Assembly: GCA_027924585.1 (NCBI GenBank)
Contig: BSBM01000424.1
Coordinates: 1,178,001 to 1,242,000 of the forward strand
DNA: 64,000 nucleotides
Direction of reading: 5' to 3'
From: Larix kaempferi
Lineage: Eukaryota > Streptophyta > Pinopsida > Pinales > Pinaceae
How positions within the stretch are numbered: the first letter of the stretch is position 1; every line of letters begins with the position of its first letter. A model generated the notes under the pieces. It worked only from the letters and a program-made list of their open reading frames with translations, was not told the DNA's origin and ran no database searches. Made by a program: the position numbers and the translations under genes. This document shows, piece by piece, positions 23,502 through 35,895 of the stretch.

Positions 23502-24620
23502 CTAGCACTTCCTAGATCTCGTGAGAGCTGCCTCTTCATCAAATGTCACATATCTACTAATTTCCATATGATGGAATCCTAGGATGTATATTCTAAATGC
23601 TTTGGATGCTTCACAATATCCAACAATTATTCCCTTCTTCCCAGAAGGATTCATCTTAGTTCTCTTTTCTTTTGGTATGTGAATATATACTGAGCATCCA
23701 AATATCTTGAGGTGGCTTACCTTAGGCTTCTTCCCTGTGAACACTTCTTCTGGGGTCTTGAATTCAAGAGCACTATGAGATAGTCTATTATGCACATAGA
23801 CTGCTGTCCTGGCTACTTCAGCCCATATATACATAGGTAGGTCTTGATCATGTATCATTGTTTTTACTGCTTCCATAATGGTTCTATTCTTTCTTTCCAC
23901 AACACCATTTTGTTGAGGATTGTAGGGAGTGGTTAGCTCCCTCTCGATTCCAACTTCTTTACAAAAGACTTCAAAATCCTTCGAAGTATATTCTCCACCA
24001 TTATCTGTCTTGAGTATCTTGATCTTCTTTTCTGAATGATTTTCTATCAAGGCTTTGAATTCCTTGAATTTTCCAAAGACTTCATCTTTTCCCTTTAGGA
24101 AATATATCCAAGTCTTCCTTGAGTATTCATCAATGAATGTAAGTCAATATTCATATCCACTCAAGGATGTGGAGGGAATTGGTCCACATACATATGAATG
24201 AATCAATTCCAAAGTACTTTTATTCTTTGTTTCACTCTTTGGAAATGGGTTCTTGATATTCTTCCCTTTTGCACATCCTTTGCAGGTGCCATCATGATCA
24301 ATATTTAAATCTGGTAGTCCTATAACTACCTTGCTCACATGAGGTAGTGCTTTGTAGTTAATGTGAGCAAGCCTCCTATTCCATAGCTCACTTGGGCTAG
24401 TGTCTTCATGAAAAAGGGCAGCTTCTGGATGACCCTTGAGTTTGTATAGACCTCCTTCCTCTTCACCAATAACAATTGCATCCTCAATTGATTTTCCTTT
24501 GGGACACATGAGTACTTGTCCATCTATGAATGAAACCCTATAACCTTTCTTATCTAAAGCTGAGATAGAAAGAAGGTTCGTCTTCAAACCTGGTACATAT
24601 AATATTTCCTTCATCTTCAT
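23502..24620 (-). pseudogene. Copia-B pre-integrase and integrase
   Basis: The pre-integrase zinc region (ELWNRRLAHINYKALPHVSK, CKGCAKGKNIK) leads to ELIHSYVCGPIP, where the first catalytic Asp has become Tyr (Copia-A has HSDVCG). A stop near 24147 and short gap follow, then KILKTDNGGEYTSKDF with the second Asp and NPQQNGVVERKNRT with the Glu. The C-terminal part (FGCSVYIHIPKEKRTKMNPS, GYCEASKAFRIY) is present, unlike in Copia-A. Confidence 0.9.
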
Positions 24621-25742
24621 TGGAGTTACAGAATCAAGCTTGTAGCTTGCTTCACCAATTCCTTTGATGGGATATTGATAGTCATCTCCTAAAGATACCT
24701 TTTGTGGAGAGGTATTCTCTTCAAGTTTTTAAAGACTCGTCTTTTGTCATGTCATGTGCTTTGAAGCACCACTATCAATAAGCCATGTATCTTCTCCAGG
24801 TGTTACAGACCTAGAGAGTGCAGAGAATAGAACATACTCTTATGCATCTTCTTCTTCTATTCTAGTTCTTTTCTTTTGAGGCCTTTCCTCTTCTTCTTCT
24901 TCACTATCATCTTTTGCTAGATATGCTTGATGTCTTTTGTGATGAATACCCTTCTTCTTCTTTGAAGGAAAATCTCTAGCAAGGTGTCCCAATTTGTGAC
25001 AATTGTAACATTGAAATGAGGAGAGATCTCTTCCTGAACGTGCTCCTCTTCTCTTTTGAAACCTATGTGGAGGTTGAGAATCCTTTTGGTTTCCCTTCTT
25101 GAAGTTTGGTTGACTTCTTCTTCTCTTGGTATGAGTGGCCAATGCTTGATCATCTTCTTTGAGTAGTGCTTCTCTATTGGCTACTCTAGCTTCTTCTTGA
25201 ATGCAATCCTCCCACACCACATCAAACTTCATACTTTCTTTTCTGGCACACATGGTTTGGATAAATGAGTCCCAAGGTCTAGTGAGACCATTGAGGGCAG
25301 CCATGACTAGTTCATCTTCATCAAGGTTGTATACAATGGCTTCTAGTTTTTCTTTGAACTGGGAGACCCTTGTTAAGTAATATTGAATAGATTCTCCTTT
25401 ATTCATCTTGGTATTCTTCAATTGAGATCTCAAGTTCATCTTTCTGTTGATGTTCCTCCCTTCATACATTCTACGTAGGGCATCATACATTTCCTTTGGG
25501 GTCTTCTTGGATGCCACTTGGAGAATCAAGTGGTCCTTGATAGAATTATAAATGATTCTCTTGGCCCTAATCAAGTCATTCTTATACTTCTCTTTGGCTT
25601 CATCTTCCGCAGGTTCTGCAACCTCATCTTTGATATATTGGGAAAGATCATTCTCTTCAAGAATTATACCAATACTATATTTCCATGCTCAGAAATTCTC
25701 TATACCCTCTAGCTTGTCTTCAAGCTTAGTGCTTGGAGCCAT
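24621..25742 (-). pseudogene. Copia-B gag and protease
   Basis: ATG at 25742 starts MAPSTKLEDKLEGIENF, followed by TGA at the same codon as in Copia-A. The frame then runs open from 25574 to a stop at 24840: KKTPKEMYDALRRMYEGRNI, SIQYYLTRVSQFKEKLEAIV, and knuckle CYNCHKLGHLARDF, in which the last Cys of CX2CX4HX4C has become Phe. Protease motif WLIDSGASKHMT follows past the stop. Both the lost zinc ligand and the stops mark it as dead. Confidence 0.88.
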
Positions 25743-26213
25743 CTTATCAGGAGGTCACAAAAATTGAAGTTACTCAAAATATAGAATGGATCTTACCAGG
25801 AGATGTGCTTGATTGAATTGAGATGACTGGTGTACTCTGCTTCTGGAAACTTCAACTTTTCACCCTTCAAATTTCACCAGCAAATTTCGGATCTGCAACA
25901 TAATTTCTATTTTTTTGGTTCGCACTTTTTTCTGGTTTACTGGTGCACAAGTTCACATCTTTTCTGGTTCACTGGTGCACAGGTGCGCAGTTTTTCTGGT
26001 TTTCTGGTCCAGAATTCAAACTAGGGTTTGACAAAGCCCAGGATTCTACCCACTCAAAAATTTCGATCTAGGGCTCATAATTTCTATTTTGAGGAGGAGC
26101 ATCCAGCCATGCTCTTAGAATCCAAAAATTTCAACTTTTGCAAAAACCCTAATTTTCACTGGAGGAGGAGAGAGAGGTATTTTCACTTTGTGAAAGATGT
26201 CCTATTCAGGCTA

Positions 26214-26225
26214 GCTCTGATACCA
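26214..26225 (-). other. Copia-B primer-binding site (tRNA-iMet)
   Basis: The minus strand reads TGGTATCAGAGC, an exact match to the common plant initiator-Met primer site, directly next to the LTR end at 26226. Confidence 0.9.
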
Positions 26226-26728
26226 TGTTAAGTTTAGCCTAAATTCACAAGCAATATCACTGAAGGAAACACAATCACAAGATAGACAAAGATTTACCCT
26301 CGGAAACCCTCATGGGGTAGAAAACCTAGCAAATCTTTCCTCAATATAGATGATCAACAATTACAAAGATGTAGTCCCCAAACAAGATCTCCTTCTCGTC
26401 CTATGCAGATCTCTCTCTATCTCTCCTATGCACCAATCACAAGTGAGTGAATGAGTGATAAATGAGGAACACACCTCCTCTATTTATACTCATCTTCTAA
26501 CTGACTTTTCACCCTAACTGGGCCGACCTCTCCTAAGAGAGTCTAATAGCCCCTAAACAACTAACTCAAGGCCGAACCCACTAGGGAGGTCTAGTAACCC
26601 TAGTTACAACATTCTCTCAGAGGAATAAAAATCTCCAGATATACAATAGGGTCTCCACGGAGGAATGAAACATCTCCGGAATAATAAAGTACAAATATAA
26701 TATTCTTAGAAGTTACAATATCTCAACA
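26226..26728 (-). repeat. Copia-B 5' LTR
   Basis: 503 bp. On the minus strand it starts TGTTGAGATATTGTAAC and ends AACTTAACA. A TATAAATAGAG box lies at about 26478-26488. The base order at both ends resembles Copia-A and Copia-C LTRs, but the middles have diverged. Adjacent CCTAT (26729-26733) is the expected TSD; its partner is outside the window. Confidence 0.88.
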
Positions 26729-26733
26729 CCTAT

Positions 26734-27989
26734 GGCCTTCAGTACATATATCATACATAATAGCTATCCCTGTGGATGCTCGTGATAACAAATGATAGCC
26801 CGAGCTGCTCGACAAAGCAACTGAACAAAGCGTCCTGAAACTCCAGCTGTATGACGCTAGTAATGGTGAGGTAAGTCATCGATGCATATGTCGGGAATAT
26901 CCAACGTCAATCTATGGAGGTTCTCCTCCAACTCTCCTAAATACTCCGCTGCATCCTACTAAGAAAATTCCATCTCTCGTACCACTCCTCTCCTCTCAAT
27001 CAGAGAAGAACCTGGTCGAGAGGGGCCAACATCTACATGAAACATGTGTGAACTATTAGTACTAACCAAAAACATTAAAAAACCATAAAATACATAAAAA
27101 GAACAAGAGTTTCATTCTTACCAAGGTCTCCCCATTGCCCCCCCTCAGGAAGAGCTAAGTCCAGGTCTCTCCTAAAGTCAATACCTGCATACGCACAATC
27201 CTCAATCATGAGGAGATTCCCATGGAGCCACCTAAAGAAGGTGGGCCCATAACTGATGATAGTTCCTCTGCCTCCATGGTGGGCCATGACCTCCTACCAT
27301 TGGGCCATATGAGGATCTCGTGGATCGAGATCATCTAACTCTACCTGTGGTCTCAGTAGTGGAACTTGCTCCAGCAAGAACGAGACCACAATGGATCCAT
27401 ACCCGAACTGCTTCAACTCACCCCTGCGGCACTTGGTGAGATGACCCTTTAGGTTTGTAAGGAGTCCCTCACACTAGTTGAAAATAGTTTGTGCCATACA
27501 CTCGATGGCATATAGCATGTGGGCCTTGGTGGCCTAATGAGAAGCCCTGTTGCTTGCCACCCACTCTATGGTAAAGAGCATAATCCTCAAGGGTCGATCT
27601 CAGATATTCTTAATGGGAATTTTCCAAGCAAGCATTTGTGTCCCTGGTGTACAAAATTTTGCCACTAAGCTCTCTCTCGACTGATCACTATCCCATGGAC
27701 CGGATAGTGAAATTGGGGCTCCCCTCTTGGATAAACCTGTCAGGAAATAAATTTCTTCCAAATCCAAGGTGAGGATGTGGGCACCTACTCATAAATTTTT
27801 TTGATCCGGATCCCATAGCCTGATCAGGTAATCGAGTAATTATACTTGGTCCCTCATGCCCTGTACGTGAAATAATTTCAAGAGTCCGCATATTTGCAAA
27901 GCATTCATCAAATGTGGATCATTTTTCGCTTGGGAATCTTCAATTTCGTGCTCCCGTTCTTTCCATTGGACCATGATGTTGGTTGAAAC
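26734..27989 (-). pseudogene. Degenerate two-exon gene of an unidentified plant family
   Basis: One reading frame runs from an acceptor at 27990 (GGGTAG) to 27122, crosses an 89-bp GT-AG intron (27033-27121) in phase 1 and continues in frame to 26734, where Copia-B cuts it. Exon 1 contains RLWDPDQKNL, ILTLDLEEIYFLTGLSKRGA, LRIMLFTIEWVAS, LKQFGYGSIVVSFLLEQVPL and TFFRWLHGNLLMIEDCAYAG. Exon 2 contains AAEYLGELEENLHRLTLDIP and SGRFVQLLCRAARAIICYHE. About nine in-frame stops break it. The TLDLEEIYFLTGL block recalls the layout of plant-mobile-domain proteins, but I do not claim that assignment. Confidence 0.6.
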
Positions 27990-27999
27990 CTACCCAAAA

Positions 28000-30900
28000 A
28001 TAAATTAAACATGTATTAGAACCTTTTCATAACATTGGTTTGGGTCCTTTTGGACCCATTTTTTATTTTTCATTATTTATCTGCATCGACGCACCCCGCT
28101 TTTGCGTACAGTGCATCAACGATGCACTTTCCCAGTGGATGAAGCACGTTAGAACACCCTCGATGCACTTCCTGCAAGGGGAAAGCGCATTGACCAAGGC
28201 ACGTGCAATCCCCTTCTTGTTTAGCCCAAAAATCCCAAAAAATGATAACTAAACCAAATATCAATCCACTGAAAAAGGTAAAGAGCAAGGTTAAGGCCTA
28301 CCTGTGACTAACAAGGCGTGAAGCAACTGACCGTAGCTTCCACAATCAATGTTTGAAAAATGAGCTCCAAAGAGGTGTTTTCACTATTCCAAATTGGTAA
28401 AAAACAATTGGTAAATATTTCTTTACTATTTGACTTTTTATATAAAAGAAATGGAATATTCCTTTTTTAATATTTCTTTTATGAGTTTTTTACTATAGTT
28501 GGTGACTTTTTTTACGTTTTAACACCTTGTTATGAATTCTAACTTAATTTTTGGAGTTCTCAGATAAAGTAAAGTGGTTTTCTGACTTTATTGGTGACCA
28601 TCGTAAATGTTTCATACTTTTTATCAAGTGTGAACGAGTCTTCAATCATTTTTCATGCTATCATGGTGCTCGTTAAAATCAACTATTAATGGCATCGAGC
28701 TTACTTTTTTCTTTTCTTGTGCTCGTAAAACTATGAGAATAAGTTACCGAGTTACATTTTATCACTTTTTCAGGCTCGTAAAAATCCCACGAAAAAGGAA
28801 CCCCTCGAAGTTCCTTTTTAAGCTCTTTTCAAACTCCCTAAACATGAAAATATCACCAAGCGAACTTGATTCTTTCACGCTTTTAAAAGTATTGGAAAGG
28901 TCGTCTTTCTGGTGATAGTTTACCCCTTTTTCGGACTAGGAGGACTATTTACAAAAATGAGCACTCTAGTTAATCATGACTAGAATAGTTCTCCCTCATG
29001 TTTTTTTATCCTTTTTCGAATGAGGAGACTAACATTTACGGAAAAGAACCATTTGGAGTCTTCTTTAGTTCTTTTCAGACTCTCTAAATATGAAATGATG
29101 CCGAGTTTTCCTTCTCTGGACTCGTTAAAATATGACATTGAAGGGCCCTTATTGGGACGATCCCCCTATCTCAGGTTCGTAAGACATATGAGACCGGACT
29201 TGGCCGAAGGATGAGCTATACTGAGCATTTGTTACCCTCCTCAAGCTCGTTAAAAAAAAAAGAGGTACTCATCAATCATGACGGGGATAAGGAAAGAGTT
29301 TGTGTTTTATTGTAATTATGGCAGTACTTAGTCACTCTTGAACATGGCACTCGTTTGCATATGCATTCAAACACTTGGGTAATCTGCTTGTCTTTGAGTC
29401 CCACCAATTCCATGAGTTGTTCCACTCCTTTGATTCATCCAAAGAATGATTCCATCATCAGTTTCATTAGGGATCGGTGTCATTCTCGTTATGTCAATTC
29501 TTTCAAGTCATGCCATTCCCATGTTCAAGAGAGTTCTATTCATCAAGTCAAATATTTGCAGTCGTTATACCTTCTATCATGTTGGTTACTGCTGAGTCAG
29601 TCTCAAGTATCATTGTACAGTCTGATCTATTCTAAAACATTTTTGATCGTGTTTCGTGTCGATGATGGGGGAAACATTATGGCCCTCCTTCTATGTATTT
29701 ATCTTTGTTGACTTCAACACATCATCCAATGATTAAATCTAGAAACCAATAAAGTAACTTGGGCCTGCATGCCTCAATGGCGAGTTACCTCACTTTCAAT
29801 AGTAAGTTCACATCATTGAATTCTGATTGAAATATTCCATTGAGTGTTCAACCTCAACTCATTGATTCACATTTAGTGATATGTACTATGATACCTTGGA
29901 AATCATTGACATCAATGATGATTTCCCTCATTCTTGTTAATGGTATACATCAGTGACCGGTAATCAAGTGGTTTCTACGATGTTCGACTTTAGGACATTG
30001 TAATCGCATGGTTAGATTCGTATCATTGCAGGTTCGACTTGAAGACCCTTGGTTAGGTCATGTATCTAACCCAGGTTGCGATGGATATTGTTTGAGTTAT
30101 ATTACACAGATCCACTTTGTATTGGTCGTGGTTGTGTTATCATCTCATCATGGATCTATGATTGTGTCTAGTAGCCATGACTGTCTTTAGTTAGTATTTA
30201 CTACCATGGATATGCAATGTATTGGTTGGCAGCCGTGTTATGAGTCAGTTTGAGACATGTATCTTAGAGTTAGTTGTAATGTAGGATATATTTGTTTGTC
30301 ACTCCAACGGACAATCCTTACTTCAATTTTTTCCCTATTAAAAACCGTTTCACCTACCTTATTTTGCCAACTTCATGCTTTGGGGGGAATTTTGTTACAC
30401 CAAAATCTCATCATCATGATTTATGAGTCCTTTATATGCCCTGACCCCTAAAGTATTGGGGTTAAGACATAAAAAGGGAAGCTGTTGTTTATCCTTTAAC
30501 CTTATGTTGTCACCGCGATGTTCCCTGATCTCTGGCAAGGTGTGCCAAACTCAAGGTGACATGCTCTACAACTTAGTAGAGTGCGTCGGTGGCACATGGT
30601 TCCCTTGCACAAGGTGCGTCGATCTCCCATTGGCGTGAGTTTCTCTTGTGAAAGGTGCATTATTGTTGGTTAAAAAGGATAAAGGGAAGCTTACAGCGAC
30701 TTCTCGAAGCTTGGATGTCATGGATACTTATCCCTACATATTTGGGAAGGTGGCACTCAACCCCCTTACCTAGTGGGATGATCCCTTAAGCCTCTACCCT
30801 AAATCCTCAATCTCTCTTAGCCCTTTAGCCCTATATATATGAACCCCCTCTCAATTGTCAAAGGAGGAAGGATATAGTACCTATATGCTAGTGGAATTTC

Positions 30901-31365
30901 TCTATGTGATCCTCTTCATCCCTTAGGAGGGTAAGCATTTGATCTTGGAGGCTAGGATTGTTGGAAGGAGGTTATGACGTCAAAGCATCGGTCGTAACAT
31001 CTCTCTGATTGTACTTCTTATTATTACATTTAATGCAAATTATTTTCATAAAAAAAATTTGTTAATAATGTTTAGGATTAAATTATTTGACTGTTGATCT
31101 AGGTCAATTCATATTCATGTGATTTTATTACTTTTTTGTTTCCACATGTTTTGTCTGGTTTTGCAGCTAAAGATCTGAATATTAGGACTTGGATCAAAAA
31201 GGAGAAAGGAACTTCACACTTAAGGTAATCCATCTCTTTCACTTATCTTTCATTTCAATTTATCTAGGAAAGGCATTTGTATTATGTACTGGTTTCTTCT
31301 AGATCTGAACCATCCAGACTAGGGAGTTTGGTTTGAGTCCGCCCTTACAAATTGTCCGTAAACAT
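28000..31365. other. Stretch without recognisable gene
   Basis: No coding frame I can identify on either strand. Seen here: a block at about 28080-28210 with repeated GATGCACTTTCC-like and GCATCGA phrases; several GCTCGT(T)AAAA motifs between 28660 and 29260; a near-palindrome around GGAAATCATTGA...TCAATGATGATTTCC at 29897-29926; and TATATATATGAACCC at about 30832. The last two kilobases look like a decayed LTR or promoter region, but no terminal repeats or TSD could be found. Confidence 0.4.
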
Positions 31366-31430
31366 TGTGTGAGGAGTTCTTCTCCGAATAAATCCACAAC
31401 TGAAGGATGAGAGAGATTGTGTAATACTTG
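31366..31430 (+). repeat. 65-bp sequence repeated inside element E
   Basis: TGTGAGGAGTTCTTCTCCGA... to ...GAGAGATTGTGTAATACTT recurs with few changes at about 31890-31953, just inside element E downstream of its primer site. The first copy lies 105 bp upstream of E, outside its LTR. Confidence 0.8.
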
Positions 31431-31534
31431 TGTAAAAAGCGAATCATATTTTTCATCTTAACATCATAACAAAAACATTATCCTAATACTATTGCTAAGA
31501 ACTATGATTAAATTATGATTGTGAATAAAAGGGT

Positions 31535-31850
31535 TATTAGAATAGTTAATTCATATTTGTCTTATGTGCTAATATTTAGTCACATAGTTTGTTATTTTAT
31601 TGGTTGTGGTTGGAGAATACCTCTGCATGAATAACATTCTTGAGTAATTTAAGGAGGTTGTTGGATGAGAGATAGATTAGCTCTTAGTTTAGTGTGTAGC
31701 TAAAATATTCTCTCAAATAATTATGATTCAGATAAGGTAGTGTCTCTATATTGAGGAAAAACCTACATGTATTTATATGTGCACAATTAAATTAATATAA
31801 AAAAATCAAAATAGTTTTGTTGTGAAACTCTCTTCTCTTATTTTATGATA
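31535..31850 (+). repeat. Element E 5' LTR
   Basis: 316 bp, TATTAG...TTTTATGATA. Shared landmarks with the 3' LTR include GGAGGTTGTTGGATGAGAG, GATAAGGTAGTGT and CTCTTCTCTTATTTTAT. Confidence 0.85.
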
Positions 31851-31863
31851 TGGTATCGCAGCC
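31851..31863 (+). other. Element E primer-binding site (degenerate)
   Basis: TGGTATCGCAGCC directly abuts the LTR. It differs from TGGTATCAGAGC by two bases, consistent with an aged initiator-Met site. Confidence 0.65.
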
Positions 31864-32909
31864 AATGGGCATCCTAAGGTGAAAGGATTGTGTGAGGAGT
31901 TCTTCTCCAAATAACTCCACAATTGAAGGATGAGAGAGATTGTGCAATACTTATTCTCATAATGGTAGAGGATAGAGTATGCAAGAATAGGAGTTCAATG
32001 AATTGATAATATGGAGAGTTTAAGATGTTGGTTTTGGTGTAACCATTGCCATTGGCAGTGGGTTTCATTTTTTTCGGCTAGAATCTGATTGTGGTTTTAT
32101 TATTGGATTATATGATGAAGCTATAAAGGTAGATCTCTTCCACAGAGGTTTGTATTGGTTTTGATCTATTAATGCGTTGGAAACACATGGTTTTGTTGGT
32201 AAATGGATCACTTGAATACCTGGATCTACAAAAAGAGTCGTGGATCTCTCGGATCTGTTAGCTATGTAACACATGGAAGTGGGGAAATGTGGTTAGTTTG
32301 AAATACTATGTGCAAAGGGACCATAGCTAAGTGCTTCTCCTAGTTGTGTTCTTCATTAATCTGACACAAGTTATGAAAAAGTGGTTGATTATTGCTTACA
32401 AATATGAGTAGTAGATCGATTGCATTGAAAGGAAATAAGTGATATATTATTGTGTTGCTAATGTGTTGGTGCATTGAGGCTTCAAGTTGTTGTGCAAATA
32501 ATGGCAGAGTGATTTGCTAATTGGACTATGAGTTGTGATCTACTTTTTGAGATATTTTGTAGGGCACTTGTAATGGTGTTACTCAATTTGTGTAATAAAA
32601 TTGTGTGATTTGATACCAAGATAATGTGAATAGTGTGGTATGTCAAAGCGGTAGTGGATGGAGGCATTGAGGTGTTGTAGAACATAATATTATTGATTTG
32701 TTCTAGATTCAATCTATCAAATGACTGAATAGAGGCTTGGATGAGAGTGTTATGGATATTGTGAAAGAAACAACAATTTCTTGTGTGCTAGACAAGCATA
32801 GTGGTTGGTGAAGAAAGCACAAGGATTCGACCAATGGACGATGTGTGGCAACAAGGAAAACGATGATTGACTACATGGAAAGAAATGGGTGGCATTGATG
32901 CAAATGAGG

Positions 32910-34080
32910 TGGATATTTCTCTATTATGAGTTGCACATGTAAGATAATAGGTTTTGTGTCACATAGATGATCCCCTGGAAGGAGATCCAAAGAATCTCCA
33001 TTACATGCATGAAATGGGCATTTGCTCCACTGTAGTTATGACAATTTGTTGGGATAAGAGCAGGATGAAGGAAAAAATGATAAGGAGAGTGCACTTGATG
33101 ACTATGTTCCTGTGTGGAAGTCACAAGGAACCCATTATTTGAGCACGATGCTTATCATGGACAATGATTGTGGAGACCCTGCATGTGAAGGCCATGGAGA
33201 ATGTGCTACTCATGATGAATCTACTAAATGAGTTATTGGAGCTTGGAGCGAGGAGTAGTCGACAAATGCTAGAATGCTTATCATGGAAAACACTTTCAAG
33301 CATTTCCTAATGTTCCTACAAAAAAACTATGGACCAATGAGAAAATGGCTTATTTCTTATGCTTATGAATCTTGATGTCATGAATAATTTATATAGTCAC
33401 ACAAGATTATTGTAGGATTGAGATCTGTGAAAGGTGGTGACAAGTGGGAAAATTTGGTGAGGAGAAGGTGGTGACAAGTGTCAATTTCTCTATAATGAGT
33501 TAGACATGTAATACAATATATTTTGTGTCCAAGATAATCCCAAACTGCCTATCATTGTATGGTGGACACTTGGAAGGAAATCCAAAGCATATCCATTACA
33601 TGCATGAACATGAATAATCGCTCTACCTTAGTGATGATAATTGCCTGGGAAAAAAACAGGATGAAGATGACAACAAAAATGATATCACAGAGAGGACACT
33701 TCATGACTGTGTGCATGCATGGAAGTCACAAGGAACCCATGATTTGAACATGATGCTTTCCATGGACAATGATTGTGGAGAAATTGAATGTGAAGTTCAT
33801 GGAGAATGTGTTATTCATGATGAATCCATTGAATGAAATTTTGGATGTGCTTGGAGCGAAGATTAGTCAACAAATGTTAGAATGATTATCATGGTTAACA
33901 CTTTCAAGCATAACCTAATATCCCTAACAAAAAATCTCTAGACCAAGGAGAAAATGGCTTATTACTTATGCTTGTGAAGCTCAATGTCATGAATAATTTA
34001 TGTTGTCATACAAGAATATTGTAGGATTGATATCTATGCAACATGGTGACAAGTGGGAAAATCAATTGAGGAGAAGTCTA
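32910..34080 (+). repeat. Tandem duplication (569-bp period) inside element E
   Basis: Two adjacent units, about 32910-33478 and 33479-34080, align along their whole length. Paired landmarks: TTTCTCTATTATGAG at 32916 and TTTCTCTATAATGAG at 33485; GGAAGTCACAAGGAACCCAT in both; GAGAAAATGGCTTATT in both; GGTGACAAGTGGGAAAAT in both. Neither unit has a long open frame. Divergence is clearly high, so the duplication is old. Confidence 0.85.
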
Positions 34081-35895
34081 TAATGCCATTGTATCAAATG
34101 TACTTTGTGGATTGTTTAATATTTAGTAACCGTTAGATATACTCTCTCGGCATGTGTAACGAGGATATTCTACGAGAAAGAGTTTAACATCTCCAGCAAA
34201 ATTGTACAAGATTATTTATGAAAGGATGAAAGGAATCAAATCTAATTGTTGGTTGTGATTGCGCATGTTTGGGTATTTGACTTCTCTAGAATCGAGTGCA
34301 CAGACTAAGGTAGATCCTATTTTCAAGCGTAGGGTGAACATGGTTAGTGCATTGAATTGTTTCTTGTGCACGGTATATTCTTGATGATGATAAGAATGTC
34401 TTGAATCTCTTGGTAATATTGATACCACTCTTTGTAAGTTAAGTGTTTTGGATTAGTTGATGTTAACATAGGAATTGATCTTAGATAAATCAATATGGAA
34501 GTATAGTGGTTTTGTTAAAATTAGATATTTTAACAAATAAAAAGGGAAGTATGAAAATACAAGACAAAGATTAAATAATGATATTGAATATGCAAAAGTT
34601 GAAAACTCAAATGGAGACACTAAGCATAACTCCACGGAAACAAGTAAGCATAAGGCTTATTATTGAGAAGTTGGGTATGGATGATCTGAGGGAATGCCCA
34701 AGGTTACTAAATTTATGGTAAAAGGTCAATTAGATCTCATCAAGAATGAGTCATGGTGCACTAAAAGTATCTTTTATGATGCCACTGGTCACATGGGAAA
34801 TAGTTGGTTGTCAGTTTAATGTTGCAAGAGATTTAGTATGAACCAAGGGTGAACCTAGGTTTTAAGTACTTATAAAATACATCCAAGGAAGCAACATTTG
34901 TGCAATTTCATGTTTTTATAAAGTTGTATATGAGAAGTGTAAGATGGAGTACCTAAAAAAAGGGAACACATCTTCGCTCTAGAGAAATGGTCAAAATGGT
35001 GTAACTCTCAAGTATAGGTCTATAATAGTGGAAAATAGTAGTTGCCTAACTTAATGTTGCATGCATTTTCCCATGTTGGAATTAGGCACTCCAATATTTG
35101 ACAAGTTTGTTTTGTAAGTTCAAACCTTTGAAGACATACATGAGAACACCAATTATGTGCATGAATTCAAAGGGATGCAAGGAATAATAAATCAACAAAG
35201 AAAAGCATGATGGTCCTATAGTATTTGGGGCAAGGTTTAAATTGTGTAATGCAATGGGAATACGGTTGTAAGACCTATTTAGGCATGTGTATACTTGGAT
35301 TGGTGTTGTTTGATTGGACTCATGGTTCAGTATTCAACAACGGTTGTGATGCATTGAACTCATAATTGGAAGTTTGTTGTTCATTATTGATTTTTCGTAA
35401 AAGAGAGGTTGTCCATTGATATAAAGAGTTGTTAACAGTTGTCTGTTGGGTGAGTCATTTGATAGCTATAGAATGGGTGATGTTGGTACAAATGAGTCAA
35501 AATTGAATAAGGTAAGATTAAAGGAATAGATGTCAGTAGAGAGCAAGGAGCATCAATTGCATTGATTAGCTCTTGGAAATTGCTAGCAGAGTTGGTTGCA
35601 CATTCAAAGGGAGTTTATCAAGTAGTTGAGTGAACCATGTACATGAAAGCCTTCATACTATATCAATGGTTTAAAAGTTTGTAGACCAATGTATCTTGGT
35701 GCATGGTTGTTCATTTATATGAACTTCAGTAATTTTGTGGTGACTATGATCAAGGTACATGATACAAATACCAAGTTAGACCAAATGAAGACTTTTCAAT
35801 GTGAGATCATATTCAAGATTTAAGGAAGAATTTATGAGTATACTAGAGAATAATAAAGATCTCACTAGACAAGTCAAGCAATCATTAAGGTAGAG

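Larger units (their letters stand above)
22986..26728 (-). mobile_element. Copia-B, 5' half, interrupted by the gypsy tandem
   Basis: A minus-strand Ty1/copia element enters from its 5' LTR (26226-26728), through primer site, gag, protease and integrase, and breaks inside RT exactly at the gypsy LTR end (22985|22986). Its remaining RT, RNase H and 3' LTR should lie left of the gypsy tandem, outside the window. Protein similarity to Copia-A is extensive ([19 protein letters not shown] in both), so A, B and C belong to one lineage. Confidence 0.92.

Noticed and set aside
27688-27891. 67-codon minus-strand open frame
   Set aside because: It is a shadow of the frame carrying the degenerate gene, which has the conserved-looking blocks in another phase.
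30478-30693. Imperfect inverted pair (GGGAAGCTGTTGTTTATCC and GGTTAAAAAGGATAAAGGG) suggesting a MITE
   Set aside because: No TSD flanks it, the arms need gaps to align and the interior shows no further symmetry.
30832-30846. TATATATATGAACCC as a gene promoter
   Set aside because: No coding frame follows and no LTR borders could be found; TATA-like strings are common in AT-rich DNA.
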